This document shows, piece after piece, positions 1 to 7,508 of a stretch of DNA of 56,975 nucleotides. The notes beneath the pieces are model-generated. The model worked only from the letters and a program-made list of their open reading frames with translations, searched no databases and was not told the DNA's origin. The stretch lies in contig JAKPQA010000031.1 of the NCBI GenBank assembly GCA_029547025.1, forward strand, positions 1 through 56,975, read 5' to 3'. Positions within the stretch are counted from its first letter, which is position 1; each line of letters starts with the position of its first letter. The translations under genes and the position numbers were made by a program. The stretch is from Armatimonadota bacterium. Its GTDB lineage: Bacteria > Armatimonadota > Zipacnadia > UBA1398 > JAKPQA01.

Positions 1-1
1 G

Positions 2-394
2 GACCATCTCGACGCGGATCACCTGGGCGGTTTCACCGGCGAGGCTTGCTACTACCTGGTGCGGACCATCGTGTCGCCCGAGCAGCGGTCCGCGACCTTG
101 TGCGTCGGGGCCACCGGCCCCTTCGCCGTCTGGCTGAACGGGGAGGAGGCCTACCGTCACGATGCCGTCCAGCCGTGGAGTCAGTTCGGGTTCTGGATCC
201 CGGTCGGCTTGCTCGAGGGCCGGAACCGTCTGGTGCTGAAGGTGGTGCGACAGACCGACGACTTCCGCGTGAGCATGTGCTTCATCAAACCCGACGTGCC
301 CGGCGACAAGACTCGCGGCGTGTCGTTCATCCTTGACTGTTTTGGCGAGTGGCTGGGGGGAACGGCTTGGCCCGTATCCGGCGACCTGCTATGA
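2..394 (+). CDS. C-terminal fragment of a secreted-type beta-sandwich protein (5' truncated by window edge)
   Basis: The frame is open to the left edge, so only the last 130 codons are visible. The visible residues include FAVWLNGEEAYRH and later PVGLLEGRNRLVLKVV. Together these are the usual signature of a galactose-binding-like (jelly-roll) accessory domain in large planctomycete-type glycoside hydrolases and sialidase-like proteins. The VWLNG strand and the L-x-G-x-N-x-L-x-x-KV strand are the recognisable parts. The catalytic part, if any, lies outside the window, so no enzyme is named. The stop codon lies inside the left arm of the inverted repeat that precedes the helicase cassette. The GTG at 59 is internal and should not be taken as the start. 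Confidence 0.6.
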   Translation, partial: DHLDADHLGGFTGEACYYLVRTIVSPEQRSATLCVGATGPFAVWLNGEEAYRHDAVQPWSQFGFWIPVGLLEGRNRLVLKVVRQTDDFRVSMCFIKPDVPGDKTRGVSFILDCFGEWLGGTAWPVSGDLL

Positions 395-395
395 T
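367..395 (+). promoter_or_regulatory. Predicted sigma70-like promoter of the helicase cassette
   Basis: TTGGCC (367-372) and TATGAT (390-395) are separated by exactly 17 bp, a good match to -35 and -10 elements. Transcription would begin near 402, about 26 nt before the ATG at 428. The -35 lies within the end of the upstream coding frame and the -10 overlaps its stop codon. This is a by-eye prediction. Confidence 0.5.
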
Positions 396-417
396 AGTGG
401 GCAACGTATTATCATAG
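389..417. promoter_or_regulatory. Perfect inverted repeat overlapping the -10 (putative operator)
   Basis: CTATGATA (389-396) and TATCATAG (410-417) are exact reverse complements separated by 13 bp, so the arm centres are 21 bp apart, about two helical turns. The left arm contains the predicted -10. The right arm touches the AGGAGG ribosome-binding site (416-421). This geometry suits a dimeric repressor. As RNA it could fold into a weak AU-rich stem next to the RBS. The segment is strikingly AT-rich for this window. An obvious candidate ligand is the HTH domain at the N-terminus of the protein encoded immediately downstream. Confidence 0.5.
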
Positions 418-427
418 GAGGTAGGCC

Positions 428-2806
428 ATGGGCCAGGGCAAGGACTGGGTGACCGTCTACGAGGCCGCTGCTCTTCTGGGCGTGAGCGTCTCAAGCGTGT
501 ACCGGTGGCTCCACGCGGGCAAGCTCCCGGGGGAGCAGGTGGGCGCCCGCGAGTGGCGTGTGCGCCGCTCTGATCTTCCCTCTGTGCCCAACGCGAAACC
601 AGCGCGTGTCTCCGGCCCTCGCGCGTTGGGCCGGGGCGGCGGCATCGCCGCCCGCGTGCATGGCCGTCGCGGCGCCAGACCCCGCCTGGGCCCCTGCCCG
701 TCCGAGGAGCCCGAGCCAGGTTCCGAGGCGTTGTTCGACCAGCGCCACAACGAGGGTCTAGCCCCGTCGAAGGCTCTGCGGAAGCTCCTCGAGAAGGCCT
801 ACGGACCGACGGGCTGCAGCATGAAGAGGCGCGACGTGCTTGCCGCCTTTGGGTACCGGCGTCGGGGTGCCAGAGCCGTCAAGGAGATCGCGGTCTGTCT
901 GGCCGAGCGTGGCGTGCTGGTGTCGGGCAGCCTGGAAGACGGGGGCCTGGACGACCCCCTCACGCTTAGGCGGGACCGGGCCCACTTCGACCCGGGCCGG
1001 CTCGCCGAAGGACTCACGCGCGAGCTCGGCCTGCTCGCCGCCGGAAGGGCGCGAATGGCTTACCGCGACCTGTTGCTGTACTGCGGCTGCACCAGGGATG
1101 GCGACTCTGGGCGCGACGTGGTGCGCAAGGTGCTCCTGGCCGGGCACCTGGTCGTTAGCCCCCCGCTGGGCGCAGCCAAGTCGGGGGATGCGGTGTATGT
1201 GAGAGCGTCGGGCAGTGCCGCGCATGAGACCGAGCCGCGCCGCGAACCCGCCTGCCCGCCGGTGACGGTTGGCCGCAAAGAGGCCGAGGGGTTCGCCGAC
1301 GCCTGGCTCGAGCATCGGGGCCTCGAGTGGCGGAGCGATCAGCAGCGAGAGCTCACGGTGCGCTTCATCGAGGGGCGCGACACGTTCGGCGTTCTCCCGA
1401 CAGGCAGCGGGAAGTCGCTGTGCTTCCAGCTCGCGTCCCAGTGCCTGGAGGAGGATGGCTTGACCCTCGTGGTGTCGCCGCTGCTGGCGCTCATCGCCGA
1501 CCAGACCAAGGGCGAGGAGCCTGGAGTAACCTTCCTCAACAGCACGGTGCCTGGCGACGACCGGCAGCATCGGCGCCAGAACCTGTGGGAGGGTCGCTAC
1601 CGCCTGCTGTACGTTACCCCCGAGCAACTCGGGTCAGAGAGCCTCCTTCGCGTGCTGACAGAGGGCCGAAAGCGCGTGGTGCGGGTGGTCATCGATGAGG
1701 CCCACTGCGTGTCGGAATGGGGGCACAGCTTCCGGGTGGAGTATCTGCTGCTGCGGGACGCGCTTCTCCGCCTGGGGCGCCCTCCTGTTCTGTTGCTGAC
1801 CGCCACCGCGCCTCCCGACGTGCGGAATGATGTAGTGAAACAGTTGGGGGTCACGTTGGAGGTTGATCGAGACGTGGTCCTCGACCACTACCGTAGGGAC
1901 GAGCTCGACGTTGCCGTGGCCCACGTGCGGGGCGCGCGAGCCAAGTATCGCCGCCTCCGGGAGTTCATCAGGGAGCAGGGGCCGAGGGCCCGAGGCATCA
2001 TCTATACGCGCTTCGCCAAGGCCGGGGAAAATGATGATGAGCGCGAGAACTGCGACGAGATCGCCCAGTGGCTGAGCAGCGAGGATCTGGGCGAAGTGGC
2101 GGTCTACCACGGGCGACTGGGGGTCGAGAGCAAGGCTGAGGAACAGCGTCGCTTCACCGACGACGAAGCCCAGATCATCGTCGCGACGAACGCCTTTGGG
2201 CTGGGTATCGACCTGCCGCGGATCGACTGGGTGGTTCACTTCTACATGCCGCCGAGCCTGCTGGACTACTACCAGGAGATCGGGCGCGGCGGGCGAGCGA
2301 TGGATGCGAAGGCAGGCGAGAGGTGCCGTTGTCTGGTTCTGTACGACCCCCAGGACCGGGCCCTGGTGGAGCAGCTTGTGTGGGGGAGTGTGGCATCGGC
2401 GGACAAGATCTCCCAGCGTTTCCGGCAGCTCATTCTGGGGCGGAACGGCCAACACGGCCTGCGCGGGCCTCACGAGGTCCTGTACGACGACGCGCGCAAG
2501 GTGCTCCTGCTGCCGTTCCGGCCCATGCAGACCCAGTACACGGTGCGCATCGGGCACATGCTGGCCCTGCAGGAGATCGGCGTGCTCAAGCGGCGGTCCG
2601 AGAACCTGTTCCGTGGCGGCAACGTGTACGCGCAGTTCGACGTAGCTCGCGAGGAACTGACGGCTGAGGACGAGGCGCAGCTCTACGAGCGGCAGGAGCG
2701 CCGCCGCCAGACGGTCCTCAGCCGCCTCGATGGGATGCAGTGCTTCTGTGAGGCCGACTGCGCGGAGGCGCGGTGGGGCATGCTGGATGAGGTCTTCGGT
2801 CGGTAG
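428..2806 (+). CDS. RecQ-like SF2 DNA helicase with N-terminal excisionase-type HTH
   Basis: The protein has 792 residues. Residues 8-50 form a MerR/excisionase-like helix-turn-helix (VTVYEAAALLGVS, then VSSVYRWLHAGKLPG). An Arg/Pro/Gly-rich linker runs to about 100, and a region at about 105-265 looks like winged-helix material but is not recognised. The RecQ motor follows: Walker A LPTGSGKS (323-330), DEAH (423-426) inside the RecQ-typical DEAHCVSEWGH, LTATAPP (457-463), motif V near 587-597 and motif VI EIGRGGRAMD (617-626). A short cysteine cluster (C772, C774, C778) near the end may be a remnant zinc site. AGGAGG lies 6 nt before the ATG. It is the first gene of a three-gene run. Inference: DNA unwinding in repair or phage defence, perhaps with autoregulation. 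Classical RecQ of Escherichia coli has no such HTH. Confidence 0.88.
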   Translation: MGQGKDWVTVYEAAALLGVSVSSVYRWLHAGKLPGEQVGAREWRVRRSDLPSVPNAKPARVSGPRALGRGGGIAARVHGRRGARPRLGPCPSEEPEPGSEALFDQRHNEGLAPSKALRKLLEKAYGPTGCSMKRRDVLAAFGYRRRGARAVKEIAVCLAERGVLVSGSLEDGGLDDPLTLRRDRAHFDPGRLAEGLTRELGLLAAGRARMAYRDLLLYCGCTRDGDSGRDVVRKVLLAGHLVVSPPLGAAKSGDAVYVRASGSAAHETEPRREPACPPVTVGRKEAEGFADAWLEHRGLEWRSDQQRELTVRFIEGRDTFGVLPTGSGKSLCFQLASQCLEEDGLTLVVSPLLALIADQTKGEEPGVTFLNSTVPGDDRQHRRQNLWEGRYRLLYVTPEQLGSESLLRVLTEGRKRVVRVVIDEAHCVSEWGHSFRVEYLLLRDALLRLGRPPVLLLTATAPPDVRNDVVKQLGVTLEVDRDVVLDHYRRDELDVAVAHVRGARAKYRRLREFIREQGPRARGIIYTRFAKAGENDDERENCDEIAQWLSSEDLGEVAVYHGRLGVESKAEEQRRFTDDEAQIIVATNAFGLGIDLPRIDWVVHFYMPPSLLDYYQEIGRGGRAMDAKAGERCRCLVLYDPQDRALVEQLVWGSVASADKISQRFRQLILGRNGQHGLRGPHEVLYDDARKVLLLPFRPMQTQYTVRIGHMLALQEIGVLKRRSENLFRGGNVYAQFDVAREELTAEDEAQLYERQERRRQTVLSRLDGMQCFCEADCAEARWGMLDEVFGR

Positions 2807-2832
2807 CATGCCACGGCAGGAGGTGGACCCTA

Positions 2833-5646
2833 ATGCCCCGATCGCCGAGATCACCGGAAGACGGCGGCCCGCCCACCGTGCCCGCCCGTACCAAGCTCCT
2901 GCTGCAGGTGCGCGAGACCAGCAAGGGGTTTGAGCACCGCCACTGCCATCTGTCTGACGGCGCATGGGAACCGGACCGCGACTGGAAACCGGGAAGCCTG
3001 GGTGCGAGTGGGCCCGGGGTGTATTCGACGAACATGGAGCGACTCTCGGGCCCACCCGATCTCGAGTGGCCTGCCGCCTGGTCGAAGCTCGTGGTCGCCC
3101 CGCCGCCGACACCGGTTCTCTCGGCACAGAGCCTGCTCGCCGACCTGCTGGCAACGGTGGGAGCGGAGAGGCACCATTGCGTGGTTCTGGAGCCTGAGCC
3201 GCCGCAGTTCGGCCGCTGGCCCAGTGAAGCCCAAGCGCTCGGGAAGCTCGGGGTCCCTCTTCCATGCAAGCCGTATGTGCACCAGGTAGAGGCCCTCGAC
3301 CTGGTCCGCAGTGGGAAGCATGTGGTTATCGCGACAGGGACCGCCAGCGGGAAGAGCCTGTGCTATCAGATCCCGATCTTGTCGAGCATCATGGGTGACC
3401 CCCAAGCGCGGGCTCTGTACGTGGCCCCGACGAAGGCCCTCTGCACCGACCAGCTGGAATCGTGGGGCGGCATGTTGAGCCGCGAACCGATCGACGGGTG
3501 GCTCGTCGAGGGGGAGCTCAGAGGTCAAAGGATCAGGGTGGCCCGGTGCGATGCCGAAACGAAGAGGGCCCGTCGGGGTAACAACGCCAGCAGCGCGAAT
3601 GTGGTGCTGACGAACTCATCTATGCTCAACTGGATTCTGGCCGGCGCGAACAGGAACTGGAAGGAGCTTCTGGGCGGTCTCCGCTTCGTGGTTGTCGACG
3701 AGGTCCACACGGCCCGCGGCGTCGTCGGGTCGAATCTGGCGTGCATACTCCGTAGACTCCGGAGGCTCGTCGACCACTACTCCCTGCACCGGTGCAATCC
3801 GCAGTTCGTTCTGTGCTCGGCCACCATCGGCAACCCGGTTGAGCTGGCGCGGCAGCTGATCGGCGATGGGGCGCCTGTTGCGGCGGTGGAGCGCGACACA
3901 TGCGGACGAGGAAGACGCGTGTTTGCCAGCTGGACGCCTCGGGCCGCGACCCACGGCGGCCGGCGTGTGACCGTGGTGCCTGACCTCGTTGAGGCGCTGC
4001 TGGACCGGAAGGACGGGCCCGTGCAGACCGTGGTATTCCACCGATCTCGGCCCGAGGCGAACATCGTGGCTCGCCAGTGCAAGGATCGGCTCGAGCGTGC
4101 GGGTCGCGACGACCTGGCCGGCGCCCTCAGCGTGTACATATCCAACAGGCTCGGGTCGGTGAAGGAGGAGGAACTGGCGCGCCTGCGGACCGGCGACTGC
4201 CCGGCGGTGTTCGCGACCTCCGCGCTGGAGCTGGGTGTCGACATTGGCGCCCTCTCTGCAGCCATCATCGTGGGCATGCCGCACAGCAGGGCAGGATTCC
4301 GGCAGATGGCCGGGCGCGTGGGCCGCGTCAGCAGCGACTCGCGCGAGGCGCTCATTCTCTACGTCCCGCGGAACAACCCGCTGGACGACTGGTTCGCAGA
4401 GGCCGAGCACTTCGAACAATGCCTGGTGCGAGCGAGGCCAGATGACGTCGTGATGGACCCAGACAACAGCGTGGTCGCGACCCAGCATATCGCGGCCGCA
4501 GCGAAGGAGCTTCCGCTGGATCTGATCGACGACGCGCGCTTCTTTGGGGAGCTTCGCACGAGGGAAGCGTTCGACTCCCTCCGGGCGAACGGGTGGATCG
4601 CGGACCCCGGTGCCGATGGCAAGTACTACTGGCAGGCCCGCGACGAGGACCCGCACAAACGCATTAACGTCCTGGCGTCTCGGGGCAATGCGCAGGTCGA
4701 CATCAAGAGGGGTGGCGGCCAACTCGTGGGCCGGACCGACAACTGGTCCGCACTGTGGATGCTCTTCCCCGGCGCTATCTACGACGATGGGGTCAGGGAC
4801 ACGTATGTCGTCGAGTCTCTGTTCCTGGGCCCGATGGACGTAGGGTCAGGTGGGTCGAGCGCCGATCCCCCTACTGCTTGGGTGCGCCCTGCCAGGCCGG
4901 AAGAGGAGCGCAGCTACACGGTGGCTGAGATCAGCTCTGACCTGACGATCCTGGACGAGTCCGCCCAGTCCTCGGTGTCTGGCGGGCGACTCGCTGTCAG
5001 CCACGGCACCGTTGCGGTCAGGGCAGGACTCACAGGTCGTTACTGGGTGTGCGAGCGGGGCGAGCCAGGATGGTCTGCGGCGGCATCCAGGAAGCTGATG
5101 AACATCCGCTCTTGGCCCCAGGCCATCGACCGGGAGGGCGGGCGCGTCGAGTACAAGGAGCTCGCCTTCGAGACGAAGGCCCTCTGGTTCGAGGTGCCAG
5201 CACACATCCTGGCCGCCATGCCGACCGAGGACGTCGCGGACGACGTCGCATGGGAGCGACAACTCGGGTGGATCCATGGGGCCGAGCACCTCGTGTGCAA
5301 GATGACGGCGGTGCTGCCCGGGTTCTGTGGCGACGATGTTGCTGGACTGTCTGTCTACGGTCACCCTCAGTTGTCCGGCCCGGGCATCTTCCTCTATGAG
5401 GACTGCCCCGGCGGGTCCGGGCTCGTTGACCGCCTTATGGAGGAGGGGGCCCTGGAACGCGTCTTCACGGCGGCGCTCGACGCGGTAGCGGCATGCGACT
5501 GCGCCGATGGGTGCCCGCGGTGCGTTCTGGACCGGCTGTGTGGCAACGCCAACGACTCGCTCAGCAAGCAGGGCGCCGAGGCGGTGCTGCGCGGCCTTCT
5601 CGACGAGATGCGGCACAAGCCGGCCCGAAGAGGGAGGCGGCCGTAG
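2833..5646 (+). CDS. MrfA/YprA-like DEAD/DEAH helicase with C-terminal DUF1998-type cysteine cluster
   Basis: The protein has 937 residues. The first 140 or so are not recognised. The SF2 core has Walker A TGTASGKS (168-175), DEVH (289-292), a CSAT motif III (328-331), and a C-terminal RecA lobe with FATSALELGVDIG and QMAGRVGRV. Near the end, C888, C890, C894, C897 and C903 lie in a CxC-x3-CPxC-x5-CGNAND pattern, the DUF1998 metal-binding cluster known from MrfA/YprA (mitomycin-lesion repair) and from several defence helicases. AGGAGG at 2818-2823 supports the ATG at 2833, 26 nt after the RecQ stop. It is co-transcribed with its neighbours by position. MrfA normally pairs with the exonuclease MrfB, which is not here; a NERD protein follows instead. 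Confidence 0.85.
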   Translation: MPRSPRSPEDGGPPTVPARTKLLLQVRETSKGFEHRHCHLSDGAWEPDRDWKPGSLGASGPGVYSTNMERLSGPPDLEWPAAWSKLVVAPPPTPVLSAQSLLADLLATVGAERHHCVVLEPEPPQFGRWPSEAQALGKLGVPLPCKPYVHQVEALDLVRSGKHVVIATGTASGKSLCYQIPILSSIMGDPQARALYVAPTKALCTDQLESWGGMLSREPIDGWLVEGELRGQRIRVARCDAETKRARRGNNASSANVVLTNSSMLNWILAGANRNWKELLGGLRFVVVDEVHTARGVVGSNLACILRRLRRLVDHYSLHRCNPQFVLCSATIGNPVELARQLIGDGAPVAAVERDTCGRGRRVFASWTPRAATHGGRRVTVVPDLVEALLDRKDGPVQTVVFHRSRPEANIVARQCKDRLERAGRDDLAGALSVYISNRLGSVKEEELARLRTGDCPAVFATSALELGVDIGALSAAIIVGMPHSRAGFRQMAGRVGRVSSDSREALILYVPRNNPLDDWFAEAEHFEQCLVRARPDDVVMDPDNSVVATQHIAAAAKELPLDLIDDARFFGELRTREAFDSLRANGWIADPGADGKYYWQARDEDPHKRINVLASRGNAQVDIKRGGGQLVGRTDNWSALWMLFPGAIYDDGVRDTYVVESLFLGPMDVGSGGSSADPPTAWVRPARPEEERSYTVAEISSDLTILDESAQSSVSGGRLAVSHGTVAVRAGLTGRYWVCERGEPGWSAAASRKLMNIRSWPQAIDREGGRVEYKELAFETKALWFEVPAHILAAMPTEDVADDVAWERQLGWIHGAEHLVCKMTAVLPGFCGDDVAGLSVYGHPQLSGPGIFLYEDCPGGSGLVDRLMEEGALERVFTAALDAVAACDCADGCPRCVLDRLCGNANDSLSKQGAEAVLRGLLDEMRHKPARRGRRP

Positions 5647-5650
5647 GCCC

Positions 5651-7312
5651 ATGGCACGGATGCTCCCCACCAGACTGGCCCGCGACACGAGGAGCGCGGC
5701 GGAGCGGCGCTTCTACGAGGCACTGCAGCACCTGGACGACGAGTTCACCGTCGTCCACTCGTGGAACTGGGAGGGTCTCGGAGGCAAGCCCATGGGCGAA
5801 GCCGACTTCGTCCTCCTGCATCCACGCCTGCCGATGCTCGTCGTCGAGGTCAAAGGGGGTGGGGTCGAGCACTCCGGTCAAGGGTGGTTCTCGATCGACC
5901 TCAGGGGCGGCTGCCATGACATCGGAGACCCCGTGGCACAGGTCAGGGACTCCCAGGGAGCTCTGGTTCGGTTCCTGCGTGCTCGCGCGAGGATCTCGTT
6001 GCCCCGTGTCGGCTACGCCCTGGCGTTTCCAGACCTCGAGAACTGGGGTGCGGCAGTCCCGCCAGGGATCGACCGCGACTGCATACTGACGCGGCCGGAT
6101 CTCCATCGCGGGGCCATCGGGGCATCCATCGGCCGCGCGCTCAAGCACTGGGCCCGGCGCGAAGGACCGGGCTCCCGTTGCCTCGGCTCGGCGGGCGTAA
6201 GGTGCGTCGAGGAGGCGCTGTACCCGACCATCCGGGCCTTGCCCTCACTCCGCGCCACCATCGACGAGGTGCGTCGAGAGGTCCTGCAGGCCACCGATGA
6301 CCAGTGGCGGATTCTGGAGGCGGCGCAGGGCAACCGACGGCTCTTCGTACGCGGTTGTGTGGGCTCAGGCAAGACAGTGCTCGCTCAGGAGCACGCGCGG
6401 CGCATGGCGTCTCAGGGACTCCATGTGCAGGCGTTGTGCTTTAACCAAGCGCTGGCGCGTCACCTCGCCGCTGCGCTAGCGGCCGCCGGGCCGGGTACCG
6501 TATCCGTGAACACCTTCTGGACGTGGGCGAGGGATGTCTGCGCCGCAGCGGGCGATCCTCTCCCTCGGGAGTTCGATGACGCGATCACACGCAAGGTGAT
6601 GCCTCAGAAGCTCCGTGCCGCGCTAGGTTCGGCCACCAAGGCGCCATGGGACGCGCTGGTCGTTGATGAGGGTCAAGACTTCTGGGACGAGTGGTGGGCG
6701 GTGATCGACGAAACCGTTGTGGAGCGCTGGGGGACTCGCCTGTGTGTGTTCTTCGATAGCGAGCAGACCCTGTTCGTCGATACCGCCTCGCGGTTCCTCG
6801 CCAGGCAGTCTCCGGTGCTCGAGCTGACTCGGAACTGCCGGAATCCAGCTCCCGTAGCGACGATGGCGTACGAGCGGGCGGGCGTGCGCCCCATGCCGCT
6901 CTGTACCGTCGGGGGCCCAGAGCCGCTGGTCTCGCGCTGTGCCAGCGAGACCGAAGCGCGGGGTCGACTTCTGCGCATCATCCGCGATGTGGTGGCCGAG
7001 CTGGGCGACGAAGCCGAAGTCGGGTCCGTCGTGCTGCTCTCGCTGCACACCTACGAGAACTCACTGGCCCGACGGATCGCCGGGTCGCTGCCCGTAGGAT
7101 GGACGCTGGCCAAGTGGACCGGTGCCTCGCCGGAATGCGGCCCCAAGACGATCCCCGTCTGCACCATCCAGGCCTTCAAGGGTCTCGAAGCGGATATTGT
7201 GATCGTCGAGCTGGACGTCGACAGTCCGCACTGCACCGCGGCCACGCAGCTTGTCGGCCTGACTCGCTCTACCGGCATGCTCTACGTGGTTGAGTACCCG
7301 TGTGCCGGATAG
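5651..7312 (+). CDS. NERD nuclease domain fused to UvrD-like SF1 helicase/ATPase
   Basis: The protein has 553 residues and starts 4 nt after the preceding stop; GGAGG at 5633-5637 serves it from inside the upstream gene. An earlier in-frame start at 5507 lies in the upstream coding sequence and is not favoured. The N-terminal NERD (nuclease-related) domain shows GEADFVLL (D52) and VVEVKGG (E66, K68), the D...ExK pattern of restriction-like nucleases. The ATPase has Walker A GCVGSGKT (235-242), Walker B VVDEGQDF (337-344), LTRNCRNP (392-399), IQAFKGLEADIVIV (506-519) and a last motif LVGLTRSTGMLYVV (534-547). Family knowledge points to cleavage coupled to translocation. Together with the two helicases it forms a candidate DNA-processing system. 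Confidence 0.82.
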   Translation: MARMLPTRLARDTRSAAERRFYEALQHLDDEFTVVHSWNWEGLGGKPMGEADFVLLHPRLPMLVVEVKGGGVEHSGQGWFSIDLRGGCHDIGDPVAQVRDSQGALVRFLRARARISLPRVGYALAFPDLENWGAAVPPGIDRDCILTRPDLHRGAIGASIGRALKHWARREGPGSRCLGSAGVRCVEEALYPTIRALPSLRATIDEVRREVLQATDDQWRILEAAQGNRRLFVRGCVGSGKTVLAQEHARRMASQGLHVQALCFNQALARHLAAALAAAGPGTVSVNTFWTWARDVCAAAGDPLPREFDDAITRKVMPQKLRAALGSATKAPWDALVVDEGQDFWDEWWAVIDETVVERWGTRLCVFFDSEQTLFVDTASRFLARQSPVLELTRNCRNPAPVATMAYERAGVRPMPLCTVGGPEPLVSRCASETEARGRLLRIIRDVVAELGDEAEVGSVVLLSLHTYENSLARRIAGSLPVGWTLAKWTGASPECGPKTIPVCTIQAFKGLEADIVIVELDVDSPHCTAATQLVGLTRSTGMLYVVEYPCAG

Positions 7313-7508
7313 TGTGGGTCGCGCGGCCGCGAGGGACTGCCTGTGACACCCGCCCCTCGAGGTGCGCCCCGGTGCGCGTCCCTCAAGGCTGACGGGGTTG
7401 GGGGGCAGTGCGGGCCACCGATGGCATGGAATGCCGCAGGCCGAAGCCCCCCCGATGGAGAAGCCCGGCCCGGGCCAGTCCCACGCTGCTTTGGAGACCG
7501 AGAGCGCC
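7313..7508. other. Intergenic spacer after the helicase cassette
   Basis: About 196 bases with no convincing gene. A small GC hairpin (TCGCG-CGGC-CGCGA, 7318-7331) follows the stop of the NERD gene and could help termination, but it has no T-run. The alpha-galactosidase frame is open backward to 7362 with an in-frame ATG at 7455, so part of this spacer could be translated if that start were used. Confidence 0.4.

Noticed and set aside
1634-3265. 543-codon open frame on the minus strand opposite the RecQ-like and DUF1998 helicase genes
   Set aside because: The plus-strand frames carry intact helicase motifs. The minus frame has no recognisable domain and is the kind of shadow expected in GC-rich coding DNA.
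395-7508. Genomic-island boundaries (tRNA, integrase or direct repeats) around the helicase cassette
   Set aside because: No tRNA, recombinase or matching direct repeats were seen on either side. The HTH of the first protein alone does not indicate a mobile element.
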